A stretch of 9,717 bases of DNA from Methylococcaceae bacterium (GTDB lineage Bacteria; Pseudomonadota; Gammaproteobacteria; Methylococcales; Methylomonadaceae), in NCBI GenBank assembly GCA_005779525.1, contig SXIZ01000002.1, positions 1 to 9,717 on the forward strand. The letters are read 5' to 3'. Below, one piece after another: positions 1 through 6,423 of the stretch. The notes beneath the pieces are model-generated. The model was given only the letters and a program-made list of their open reading frames with translations. It made no database searches and was not told where the DNA came from. Positions within the stretch are counted from its first letter, which is position 1. The number at the start of each line of letters is the position of its first letter. The position numbers and the translations under genes were made by a program.

Positions 1-21
1 AAAGGGGCGTCCTGCCCCTTT
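1..21 (-). terminator. Stem-loop, probable terminator of the BON/stress-protein operon
   Basis: AAAGGGGC and GCCCCTTT form a perfect 8-bp stem around a 5-nt loop. It lies about 120 nt after the stop of the minus-strand gene at 140-661, and read on that strand it would end in a T run cut off by the window edge. A GC-rich stem ending in T residues suggests an intrinsic terminator. The structure is symmetric, so it could also serve a plus- or minus-strand gene beyond the left edge. Confidence 0.45.
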
Positions 22-27
22 GCCACC

Positions 28-47
28 TTGCGGCATCCATGCCGCAA
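28..47. repeat. 9-bp inverted repeat beside the left-edge terminator
   Basis: TTGCGGCAT (28-36) and ATGCCGCAA (39-47) are perfect reverse complements separated by CC. Just after it, CCCgttGGGcTTTT (48-61) could form a small additional hairpin. With the stem at 1-21 this makes three stem-loops in about 60 bp. Such clusters are often dispersed intergenic repeats or terminators; one window cannot separate these. The rest of 62-139 shows nothing recognisable. Confidence 0.5.
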
Positions 48-139
48 CCCGTTGGGCTTTTCCCGATAACTACTGCGGTGCTCGACGCGGTAAACGGGAT
101 AAAAACACTTTACTGCGTAACGTTAGTTGAGTATAGAAA

Positions 140-661
140 TTACGCGCTAACCGCTTCTTCTTCGGTAGAGGCAATATCATCAGCATGTGCATGTTCAAAA
201 ATAGCTTTAATTTGACGGCGTTCTTCGCTGTTGGCGGCATGCACCGAAATCAAAATGTTGCCATTTTTAATTTTGCCTTCAAAGCGTTTGGCTTCATATT
301 CTGGAATGCCCACGCCGATCATGGCACCCGTTAATCCTCCCGTTGCTGCTCCAACTGCCGCACCACTTAAGGCACCCATAATCGGGCCAGCAGCTATAAA
401 GGGACCTACGCCAGGAATAGCCAAGCTGCCAATACCTGCTAACCAACCAAGTACTGCGCCAGTGCCTAGCCCGACTGTGCCACCAATAGCAGCGCCTTCA
501 GGGGCTTTGGTATGTTTTTCGTGGGCGAAGTCTTTAGTGGTTGAAGTATCTGGAAACAAGACTGAAATGGCGTTATTCGAAAATCCATCCGCTTTCAGAT
601 GATCGACAATAGACTCAGTCTGGCTGACATTTTTAGTGATGCAAAATACGGCTTTACTCAT
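140..661 (-). CDS. Glycine-zipper membrane-associated stress protein (17M/DUF1269-like)
   Basis: 173 aa. An N-terminal beta-alpha-beta segment (residues 3-37, AVFCITKNVSQTESIVDHLK) is followed by a charged linker (DFAHEKHTKAPEG), then a long Gly/Ala-rich hydrophobic block (about 57-118) with GxxxG spacing typical of membrane-inserting glycine zippers. A second alpha-beta half follows (119-157, IPEYEAKRFEGKIKNGNILISVHA) and the tail is acidic. This arrangement is common in proteobacterial proteins annotated as general stress protein 17M-like or, loosely, DUF3341/ActD-like. No catalytic motif is visible and the biochemical role is unknown. The start is supported by AGGAG 7 nt upstream of the ATG. 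It is second in an operon, 17 nt after the BON-domain gene, which suggests a shared envelope-stress role. Confidence 0.85.
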   Translation of the reverse strand: MSKAVFCITKNVSQTESIVDHLKADGFSNNAISVLFPDTSTTKDFAHEKHTKAPEGAAIGGTVGLGTGAVLGWLAGIGSLAIPGVGPFIAAGPIMGALSGAAVGAATGGLTGAMIGVGIPEYEAKRFEGKIKNGNILISVHAANSEERRQIKAIFEHAHADDIASTEEEAVSA

Positions 662-678
662 GATGTTCTCCTAAGGGC

Positions 679-1074
679 TTAAGGCGCTATAAATTCGAGT
701 TGATTATCGACTTGCACGACACCGCGCACATTGGTAGCGATTTTTTGTAGTTTTTTACTTTCTGCTTCATTGGCCACTGGCCCACGCAGGGTGACTACAC
801 CATTGCGGGTAATGATTTTGACATTTTGGGCGTTGACCGAAACAGAACTATGCTTAACCACCAATTTACGAATCTTGGCGGTAATTTTGATATCTTGTTT
901 ATTTTCTTTTTGGTCTTCAGGCGTTAACGTTGCATTGCCTTTATCGCGTGCATTGAGGACAGTATTTTCTATAAGGGTCGCTTCTGCCAGATGAGTCTCG
1001 GCAAGCGCCATTCCAGATATACTTAGCCAGCTACTCGCACAAACGAGGGTAACGAACAACAAACGGGTAGACAT
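679..1074 (-). CDS. Periplasmic BON-domain protein
   Basis: 131 aa. Residues 1-25 are a signal peptide: a short basic start, a hydrophobic core (LLFVTLVCASSWLSI) and an AxA-type end (MALA before ETH). After a charged linker, residues 59-128 match a single BON domain: DIKITAKIRKLVV, then VKIITRNGVVTLRGPV, then the closing VRGVVQVDNQLEF. BON domains (as in OsmY) bind phospholipid or other envelope components and are typical of osmotic and envelope stress proteins. One BON domain is present, against two in OsmY. AGGAG 6 nt before the ATG supports the start. It heads the operon with the glycine-zipper gene, and its promoter region carries one of the shared operator/-10 modules (1138-1179). No acylation cysteine is seen after the signal peptide. 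Confidence 0.9.
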   Translation of the reverse strand: MSTRLLFVTLVCASSWLSISGMALAETHLAEATLIENTVLNARDKGNATLTPEDQKENKQDIKITAKIRKLVVKHSSVSVNAQNVKIITRNGVVTLRGPVANEAESKKLQKIATNVRGVVQVDNQLEFIAP

Positions 1075-1137
1075 ACAATTCTCCTAATGAGTGGCGGGGT
1101 TACCTGCTGACAGAGTATTTCTGCTAAGGTGAAATAC

Positions 1138-1179
1138 AGTCTATGCCGATGTAGACACTGCGTCGGTGCGCTGACGAAC
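1138..1179 (-). promoter_or_regulatory. Candidate operator plus -10 for the BON operon (site A)
   Basis: On the minus strand, GTTCGTCAGCGCAC (1179-1166) is followed after 22 nt by TAGACT (1143-1138). The predicted start is near 1131, about 57 nt before the BON gene's ATG. The operator centre falls about 42 bp before that start, the position used by class II CRP/FNR-type activators. Three other sites in the window share the motif and exact spacing. No good -35 box is needed in such promoters, and none is clear here. Confidence 0.55.
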
Positions 1180-1239
1180 ATCGGGAAATTTCAGTATGCG
1201 TTGGATTTATTGATAACAGTCAGGAGGCTCACCAATAAG

Positions 1240-1303
1240 TGAATGCTCAGATGACCGTTCATGTTTCGACTTGGCTCAACATGAACGGTCATCTGAGCAT
1301 TCA
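1240..1303. repeat. Perfect 26-bp inverted repeat with 12-nt loop
   Basis: Arms 1240-1265 and 1278-1303 are exact reverse complements around a 12-nt loop (1266-1277). The inner part, CCGTTCATG...GAGC...GTCGA...CATGAACGG on the minus strand, resembles a palindromic intergenic repeat seen in many proteobacterial genomes (CCGTTC...GAGC..GTCGAA...GAACGG). It lies 58 nt past the stop of the FAD operon and upstream of the BON promoter. It has no T tract, so a dispersed repeat or an mRNA-end hairpin fits better than a classical intrinsic terminator. A 62-codon plus-strand ORF across it is an artefact. Confidence 0.8.
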
Positions 1304-1361
1304 ACTGATCATTCTAGAGTTAATGGATTTGACACTTGTTATCGACGATTCTAGCGCTTTG

Positions 1362-2591
1362 TTACACCAACAATTCCGCCACTGCATAGGCCGACGCAAG
1401 TGCGCCCTCGTGCAGACCATTGCCTAAATAGGCGCCCGCATGCCAAGTCATATTTTCGCCATTACAGGCAATAATTTCATGGCGATAATGTAGCGCGGCG
1501 ACTGAATAAAATGGGGTAGGGTGTTGCTGGGTATGGATAATACTGTCTGGATTGATCAGCTTGCTGAGATTGTAGGCCAAGCTGAAGTGTTGATATTTTG
1601 CAGGATCAATTTGATATAAGCGATTAAGGTAAGCGTTATAGCCACATTCGCCATGCACCTTATTTTGGAATACATCAAATTCCGAGTAATAACTCACACC
1701 AAAATGTTTATAAAAGGAGATGTCGGTATGAATCACGGTTTCAATACTACTCGACTGCCAAGCGCCAAAACGGCGTTGTTCTTCTGCGCTGGCATCGGTT
1801 AATAAGCCAAGCACTTGATCAGGAGTGACTGCGAAAACCACTTGGTCAAAGAATAGCTGTTCACCGCTGTAAAGACTTATCGTCACGCCAGTAGCATCGC
1901 GGCGTATTCCTTGAATGTTCGCGGAGGTGTAGATAGTACCGCTTATAGTTTGCACAATTTTTTCGATATAGCTATACACGCCGCCGACAATTCTATCCCA
2001 TTGGGTAAACATATCGGATTGCTGCAACATCGGCATGCCGATCTCTGCCGGGAAATCGGCTATGCTTAGATATGGCATTGAATAGGCGTACATCAACAGC
2101 ATTTTCAACCACAGTGCATGCAAGCCATGATTTAAATACTTAGACATGGGTTGATCGTGGAATGACTTGGGGTCTTGGAGCCAAGCGTTAAGCAGAAACT
2201 TAAAATAGCCCAGACAAATCGGTAAAATTTTGCGAATTTCGGCAAGTTGTGCCGGCAGATTTTGGCAATCATGCAGTATGCCGGCACCGGATTTAAAACT
2301 CTGACCATTCAACAGAAACAATTCGCTGGAGGAATGGCCAGGGATAACCGGGATTTCTAGTGCGGACATCAGTTGGTGGAAATAGGGAAAATGCTGGCGT
2401 TGAAATTCAATCACGCCGCAATCTAAAACCAAATCTGAGTCCAAACCCGTCCCCAGGACATTTTTATTCAGGGTGCGAATATTGCCACCTAAAATCGCTT
2501 GTTTTTCAAAGACGCTAATGGTGTGTTGTTTATCGAGTAAATAGGCGGTCGCCATGCCCGCTGCGCCGCCGCCAATAATGGCAATTTTCAT
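1362..2591 (-). CDS. FAD/NAD(P)-binding amine-oxidase-fold oxidoreductase (COG2907-like)
   Basis: 409 aa. The N-terminus has a Rossmann dinucleotide-binding motif, IIGGGAAGMA (G7, G9, G12), with the acidic residue ending strand 2 at E29 and GGNIRT at 35-40. Residues 251-264 (VVFAVTPDQVLGLL) and 383-400 (WHAGAYLGNGLHEGALAS) match the late signatures of the COG2907 flavoprotein group, in which a C-terminal GAYxGxGxHE segment contacts FAD. Length is normal for the group. The substrate is unknown. COG2907 members often neighbour lipid-modifying genes such as cyclopropane synthases, but none is seen here. The ATG lies 3 nt after the stop of the upstream FAD gene, with GGAG inside that gene's last codons, so translational coupling is likely. 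It is less like hopanoid-pathway HpnE, although both belong to the same superfamily. Confidence 0.85.
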   Translation of the reverse strand: MKIAIIGGGAAGMATAYLLDKQHTISVFEKQAILGGNIRTLNKNVLGTGLDSDLVLDCGVIEFQRQHFPYFHQLMSALEIPVIPGHSSSELFLLNGQSFKSGAGILHDCQNLPAQLAEIRKILPICLGYFKFLLNAWLQDPKSFHDQPMSKYLNHGLHALWLKMLLMYAYSMPYLSIADFPAEIGMPMLQQSDMFTQWDRIVGGVYSYIEKIVQTISGTIYTSANIQGIRRDATGVTISLYSGEQLFFDQVVFAVTPDQVLGLLTDASAEEQRRFGAWQSSSIETVIHTDISFYKHFGVSYYSEFDVFQNKVHGECGYNAYLNRLYQIDPAKYQHFSLAYNLSKLINPDSIIHTQQHPTPFYSVAALHYRHEIIACNGENMTWHAGAYLGNGLHEGALASAYAVAELLV

Positions 2592-2594
2592 AAC

Positions 2595-4142
2595 CTAAGA
2601 CTCCAGAGGTTTTAGCACAACATCACCGCTTAAATGCTCGTACAAGCGACAACCTGTGCTGATTGAGCCACTAAAGCCTGGATAACCCGACGAGGCATTG
2701 CAGAAATAAAAATGTGCTAAGGAGGTGCGATGATCCAAGCGATGTAGGGAAATATTTTGTGGCGTAAGGTTAGAACCATAGGAATTACCACCTGGACTGC
2801 CACAAAAATGTTCATTGGTGGTAGGGCTGCCGATCATTTTAAACACTATATGCTGTCGAAAATCCGGGACATATTGCGCTTCGATCACATCTAGCATCGC
2901 TTCAAACACTTCATGTTTTTTCGCGCCATAGGCCTTGGCATCGCTAATTTTAAGATCATGAAAGCGTTGATAATTGGCGACGGTTAAGAGTTCTACAATC
3001 TGACAATCCTCGGGACAATCGCTATGATCCGTGGTCAACAGTGTCGGAGTGGTGATCACAAAACTGGGCTGGGAATAATCTCCCAAGCGATACATGGCAT
3101 CAAAAGCCATATTTAAATCTGTGTGTTGTGTATGGAATACATTCCATGCGCCGAAGCCAAATTGCCGCAAATCTAGGTCTTTGACCACGCAATACGCCAT
3201 AAAATTAGATGGCGAATAGGCATACAGCAATTTTTTTTGCACGGTTCTGGAAAAATGCTCAAAGCCAATCATGTCTGCGGCTCGTTTGGGGTCGATATTA
3301 CAAATCACCGTGTCACCCAGATACTCGGTAAGCTGTCCCGGAGCGTCTAAATCTTCAGCGACGACGCCTAAAATGGTTTTGCCGTCGCGAATAAATTGGG
3401 TCACTTTACGTTTAAAAATAATTTCTCCACCCTGTTGTTGAATGTTGCTGACCAAGTTATTGATCACAAATTCAAAATGTTTGCTTGGGTAGTACGCGCC
3501 CCGGCAATAGCCAATAAATAAAACGCACCAGGCGAGAAAGGAGAGGTCTCTCGGGGGTAACATGAAATCTGGCCATTGCAAGGCCAGTAGGGTTTGGGCG
3601 GGTAAAGGGAGTTGATAATCGTCGAAGACATTTTGCAGCGTGGCGTTGCGGTAGCGTAAAACCTGCATATTATCGCGCCAATTTAATAATAACGACCACG
3701 CACTGACTGAATTGGGTAATTGATCGATTTCATTAGCCGTGTGTTCGACGGTGAGCAAAAATTTTTGCAAGGCGTGGCTATGTTCGGGAAACAAGGCCTG
3801 CAAGCGCTTGAGTAATAATTGCAAGTCACTGGGAATATCCAAGGCCATGCCTGGCATACGCATATGATCGAAACCATTGGGGTCATACTGTTCAAAGGTG
3901 ACGGTTTCGTGCAAATTCAGTTTTTTTAAAAAGTTGTACACATTACGGCCCGGCCCGCAATTCCAGACATAATGCAGTTGCGCATTGAACTTATAACGTC
4001 CCCCTTCGGCAAAGGTATGTCCATAACCGCCTGGAAATTCATGTGCTTCTAGGACCAGCACTTTTTTACCCGCTTGGGCCATCAGTGCGGCAAAGGACAA
4101 GCCTGCCAAGCCACTGCCTAAAATAAGATAATCTGGACGCAT
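2595..4142 (-). CDS. Phytoene desaturase/carotenoid isomerase-like FAD oxidoreductase (COG1233)
   Basis: 515 aa, a typical length for the CrtI/CrtISO/retinol-saturase group. The N-terminus carries the FAD motif YLILGSGLAGLSFAA (G9, G11, G14), an acidic residue at E32, and PGGYGHTF followed by FNAQLHYVW, resembling the GG...D.G.HY block of retinol saturase and carotenoid isomerases. The C-terminal segment from about 482 (NASSGYPGFSGSISTGCRLYE) fits the second FAD-contacting motif of the family. These enzymes desaturate, saturate or isomerise polyene or isoprenoid chains; the actual substrate cannot be read from sequence. AGAGG 8 nt before the ATG supports the start. It is the first gene of a two-gene FAD operon. 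No crtB/crtM synthase is nearby, so a carotenoid role is only one possibility. Confidence 0.85.
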   Translation of the reverse strand: MRPDYLILGSGLAGLSFAALMAQAGKKVLVLEAHEFPGGYGHTFAEGGRYKFNAQLHYVWNCGPGRNVYNFLKKLNLHETVTFEQYDPNGFDHMRMPGMALDIPSDLQLLLKRLQALFPEHSHALQKFLLTVEHTANEIDQLPNSVSAWSLLLNWRDNMQVLRYRNATLQNVFDDYQLPLPAQTLLALQWPDFMLPPRDLSFLAWCVLFIGYCRGAYYPSKHFEFVINNLVSNIQQQGGEIIFKRKVTQFIRDGKTILGVVAEDLDAPGQLTEYLGDTVICNIDPKRAADMIGFEHFSRTVQKKLLYAYSPSNFMAYCVVKDLDLRQFGFGAWNVFHTQHTDLNMAFDAMYRLGDYSQPSFVITTPTLLTTDHSDCPEDCQIVELLTVANYQRFHDLKISDAKAYGAKKHEVFEAMLDVIEAQYVPDFRQHIVFKMIGSPTTNEHFCGSPGGNSYGSNLTPQNISLHRLDHRTSLAHFYFCNASSGYPGFSGSISTGCRLYEHLSGDVVLKPLES

Positions 4143-4361
4143 GCGTTGTACCTCTAGTGTGATAGCCCCATGCGGCTGAGCAGCTCAACAGTTCGGGACT
4201 GCGGAATTTGATGTTTCAGGCTGTGCAATCCAACCTACTCACTGCGCTGCTTGATGTGGTAAAGGGTAGGGCTGCTTAAGAAATTACGCAGCACGCGTAT
4301 CAAAGCATTGATACGCGTCGTCGTTCTGGATTTTGGCTAATGCTGAAACTGACTGAACTGT
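4143..4361. other. Intergenic region with a 10-bp hairpin and repeat-like sequence
   Basis: This gap separates the stop of the 4362-4925 gene from the start of the FAD operon, both on the minus strand. ACGCGTATCA (4293-4302) and TGATACGCGT (4309-4318) form a perfect hairpin with a 6-nt loop, probably marking the upstream transcript's end although only a weak T-rich stretch follows. GCTGC/GCAGC (4271-4275, 4288-4292) could form a neighbouring stem. TGAGC-A-GCTCA (4177-4187) is a short palindrome near the FAD start and a possible operator. The stretch around 4227-4251 resembles a worn GTAGGTTGGATTG-type dispersed repeat. No convincing -35/-10 pair and no copy of the GTnCG operator is seen. Confidence 0.4.
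4293..4318 (-). terminator. Hairpin after the 4362-4925 stress gene, possible terminator
   Basis: A perfect 10-bp stem (ACGCGTATCA / TGATACGCGT) with loop AAGCAT lies 44 nt past the stop codon on the minus strand. After the stem the minus strand continues GCTGCGTAATTTCTT, which is not a proper T tract. A Rho-assisted end, an RNA-stabilising hairpin or a protein-binding dyad are alternatives. Confidence 0.35.
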
Positions 4362-4925
4362 TTAATCAGGCTTAGCGCTAGAGAGTAATGGCGGCTTAAG
4401 TTCAGTCAATACATGATGCACATTCGCTTCTTCGGCTTGGTTGTGCAGCAGAATACTTCTGGCTTTTTCTACTTCTGTTGCCGTGCCGTGTACAATCAGG
4501 ATGAACTTATGGGCTTTTAAAGCAGTTTCGTAGCGGATAACACTGTCTTCAGGAATCCCAATACTTGCTAGCGCACCGCCGATTGCGGTTAGGCCACCTG
4601 TGACTATCGCAGCTTCGAGGACGCCAATAATCCAGCTGACCAGTGGTCCGCCGACCATGACTGCGCCTAAGCCTGGAATGATGAAAAACGCGGAACCAAA
4701 TAAAAATCCCCAGAGCGAGCCCCAAAAGAGCCCAAATTTACCCCAGGTCGCGATACGGTCGCCCGTATTGTAATAGCCCACCACGTTTTCTTCGGTTTGG
4801 TAGTCTTTACCCACGACCGATAATTGTTTCATATTGTAGCCAGCGTGTTGCAGTTCTTTGATAGCGGCTTCGGCATCTTGGTGGCTGTTAAACAGTCCCA
4901 CTAATGAGTTGTTATTTTCAGGCAT
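4362..4925 (-). CDS. General stress protein 17M-like, glycine-zipper membrane protein
   Basis: 187 aa. Residues 8-40 (LVGLFNSHQDAEAAIKELQHAGYNMKQLSVVGK) are a clear YflT/17M-like N-terminal beta-alpha-beta unit. A linker with VVGYYNTGDR follows, then a hydrophobic Gly-rich region (about 62-123) able to form two membrane hairpins. The second half-domain (124-160, IPEDSVIRYETALKAHKFILIVHG) parallels residues 119-157 of the protein at 140-661, so the two are distant paralogs with the same split architecture. The family is linked to general stress but has no known enzymatic function. The ATG has only a weak ribosome site (GAG 7 nt upstream). A strong terminator-like hairpin ends 20 nt before the ATG, and an operator/-10 module lies at 5078-5119, so expression looks controlled at two levels. 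Confidence 0.85.
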   Translation of the reverse strand: MPENNNSLVGLFNSHQDAEAAIKELQHAGYNMKQLSVVGKDYQTEENVVGYYNTGDRIATWGKFGLFWGSLWGFLFGSAFFIIPGLGAVMVGGPLVSWIIGVLEAAIVTGGLTAIGGALASIGIPEDSVIRYETALKAHKFILIVHGTATEVEKARSILLHNQAEEANVHHVLTELKPPLLSSAKPD

Positions 4926-4945
4926 GAGATCACTCAGGTGAAGTT

Positions 4946-4969
4946 AAAAAAGCGCAGTGTTAGCTGCGC
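4946..4969 (-). terminator. Intrinsic terminator inside the leader of the 4362-4925 gene
   Basis: On the minus strand GCGCAG (4969-4964), loop CTAACA, CTGCGC (4957-4952) and then six T residues (4951-4946) form a textbook Rho-independent terminator. Only 20 nt separate the T run from the ATG at 4925, too little for a promoter. Transcripts of the stress gene must therefore pass through it, suggesting attenuation, or it ends a small RNA or the 3' UTR of the regulator gene at 5168-5881. Confidence 0.8.
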
Positions 4970-5071
4970 AGGAACGTACTGGGAGACTCTGCAGGATCGA
5001 GAGAATTTAGCCATCCAATGGTGTAATACAAGATCTGTAAAGTGGTGTGCAGAGTATTTGTTATTCCTTTG
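4946..5071 (-). ncRNA. Candidate structured leader or small RNA
   Basis: From the start predicted by the 5078-5119 module, the minus-strand transcript would run about 126 nt to the intrinsic terminator. Near its 5' end ACTCTGCA (5055-5048) is perfectly complementary to TGCAGAGT (4993-4986), giving an 8-bp closing stem around 54 nt. That interior includes a small CCAT-TGG-ATGG hairpin. The terminator hairpin follows 16 nt later. This looks like a folded RNA with a terminator, either a cis-acting leader or a stand-alone sRNA that sometimes reads through. No known riboswitch class is recognised and no leader peptide was found. Confidence 0.4.
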
Positions 5072-5077
5072 GAGGTG

Positions 5078-5119
5078 ATACTAGTCTGAATTATTTAATT
5101 GCTCTGTACGTTAACGTAC
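5078..5119 (-). promoter_or_regulatory. Candidate operator plus -10 upstream of the second stress gene (site C)
   Basis: GTACGTTAACGTAC (5106-5119) is a perfect 14-bp palindrome fitting GTnCGnnAnCGnAC. On the minus strand it is followed after 22 nt by TAGTAT (5083-5078), the same spacing as the other three modules. The predicted start is near 5071, giving a 146-nt leader to the ATG at 4925. The site is 48 nt past the stop of the Crp/Fnr-family gene at 5168-5881. Confidence 0.6.
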
Positions 5120-5167
5120 CCTGATCTAAAACTTTTTGATGTTGTTCTGGATTAGGGAGAAGCGGGG

Positions 5168-5881
5168 TCAAGCAATGGGTATGATGCGCTTATAAATTTC
5201 ATTATCTGCTTGATAGCAACCACAAGAAGCCGCTTCTAGGCCCGGGCGGTTAATAATTGAGATATCACCACGGTGATAACGAATCAATTGTTGTTGTTGC
5301 AGAGAATTAGCCGCTTTGGTGATTCCGACGCGTCTAACACCTAAAACATAGGCTAGAAAGACTTGGGTCATATGGAAGTTATCTGCATGCGCTCGGTCTT
5401 GAGTCATAAGTAGCCAGCGTGCCAGGCGCTCCTCGACCACATGAAAGCGGGTACACGCGGCGGTTTGACCTAATTGCCGAATCACAACATACAAATACAG
5501 TTTTAACTGATGCAATAAGTCGCTGTTTTGGGCTAGTGTTTCTAAAAACATAGCAGAGTCGATGCGTAGGGCATAGCCTTTAGCTTGAACTAAGGCATCA
5601 AACGGCGCAATATTGCTCTCTAACAGTAATGTGACTCCCAGCATACCTTCATTTCCTACCAAGCCGACTTCCAGTCCTGCATGTTCATCGATAGGGGATA
5701 CCAGTGAAATAATGCAGTTGATGGGGAAATAGACATCAGTGATGACTTCTCCTGCTCGATAGAGAACTTGGTTGGCCATGAGTGTTACCCGTTCACTGTG
5801 CAATAATAACTCTTGGTGCATCTCGGTGGATAAACAAGCTAACAGAATATTGGCTATCGGTTTTTTGTTGTTCTTGGGCAC
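5168..5881 (-). CDS. Crp/Fnr-family transcriptional regulator (GTG start)
   Basis: 237 aa from a GTG at 5881 with AGGAGGG 5 nt upstream. An ATG 84 nt earlier in frame (5965) has no such site and would add an unconserved 28-residue extension, so it was rejected. Residues 20-110 are a cupin-like cyclic-nucleotide-binding fold (VYFPINCIISLV, then EVGLVGNEGMLGV), followed by a long dimer helix (about 115-165) and a C-terminal winged helix-turn-helix (169-210, MTQVFLAYVLGVRRVGITKAA). Where CRP has the cAMP-phosphate arginine, this protein has D95 (APFDALVQ), so cAMP binding is doubtful. The recognition helix lacks the E-xx-SR pattern of CRP/FNR. It ends with a CGC motif (C220, C222) shared with the second regulator. 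No FNR-type N-terminal cysteine cluster is present. Confidence 0.88.
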   Translation of the reverse strand: MPKNNKKPIANILLACLSTEMHQELLLHSERVTLMANQVLYRAGEVITDVYFPINCIISLVSPIDEHAGLEVGLVGNEGMLGVTLLLESNIAPFDALVQAKGYALRIDSAMFLETLAQNSDLLHQLKLYLYVVIRQLGQTAACTRFHVVEERLARWLLMTQDRAHADNFHMTQVFLAYVLGVRRVGITKAANSLQQQQLIRYHRGDISIINRPGLEAASCGCYQADNEIYKRIIPIA

Positions 5882-6423
5882 GAATACCCTCCTGGATGGT
5901 GTAATGCTAATGCGAATACTTAGACCTAGCAGCTGCATAGAATGAGCGGAGAGGGATGTAAGCAAATATGCGCTTGGTGAAATAATAAGTAGAAAAAAGT
6001 GGCGTGTCGGTATTGCAGCACACGTAGAGACTTTCTGCCCGCCAAGCTGATGCTTTTATGAGGTAATTCGAAGTATACGCTCTCTAAGACTTTAATCAAT
6101 TTTAATGCGAATTAATTTTCGTTAGTATGCTTTTAACTAAGTATCTTGTCTTTAATGCTCGTGTGGCTTTTCTGCGGGTGAATCAGCGGCTAAAAATATC
6201 CCTAAATTATTCTTTTCTGTGCCGCAAACCAATAAAGCGCTCTGAAGCATAAAGAATATTCTTCGTAGCAACTTAATACAGCGTAGAATCCTGTGGGTTC
6301 AAGCAAAACAGCTAAAACAACATTACTTTTTTGAATATCTTCCAGTGATCCGGGTTTACCGCCCCATCTGCTTGATACCGACAAATGGGTATATTTCTCG
6401 TGATTCAATTTTGGGAGTTAAAA
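5882..6423. other. Divergent intergenic region between a regulator and the PAS gene
   Basis: 542 bp without a supported gene. It must hold the promoters of the minus-strand regulator (start 5881) and the plus-strand PAS gene (start 6424). A weak -35/-10-like pair (TTGCTT, 17 nt, TTCTAT) lies on the minus strand at about 5936-5964. An AT-rich stretch spans roughly 6085-6145. A degenerate look-alike of the shared operator (TTTCGTTAGTATGC, about 6117-6130) misses several fixed positions and is not called. A 68-codon minus-strand ORF (6202-6408) has no ribosome site and no recognisable product. Confidence 0.4.

Noticed and set aside
231..602. 123-codon plus-strand ORF opposite the glycine-zipper gene
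   Set aside because: Its Pro/Ala-rich sequence is the expected antisense of Gly/Ala codons; no ribosome site considered convincing.
1239..1427. 62-codon plus-strand ORF
   Set aside because: Built from the inverted repeat and the antisense end of the FAD gene, so it has no independent coding support.
1362..2591. Calling this gene hpnE because shc is in the window
   Set aside because: It is about 6 kb from shc on the other strand, and its C-terminal GAYLGNGLHE and VVFAVTPDQVL segments fit COG2907 better.
5882..5965. Upstream ATG start for the Crp/Fnr-family gene (adds 28 residues)
   Set aside because: No ribosome site precedes that ATG, the extension looks unlike the family, and a GTG at 5881 has AGGAGGG at ideal distance.
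6117..6130. TTTCGTTAGTATGC as a fifth operator upstream of the PAS gene
   Set aside because: It breaks several of the nine fixed positions and has only a poor -10-like hexamer at the required spacing.
6202..6408. 68-codon minus-strand ORF in the regulator/PAS spacer
   Set aside because: No ribosome site, no recognisable domain or membrane/signal pattern; treated as chance.
6385..6423. Earlier ATG (6385) for the PAS gene
   Set aside because: No ribosome site; the 13 extra residues are unlike the family, while ATG 6424 has GGGAG 6 nt upstream.
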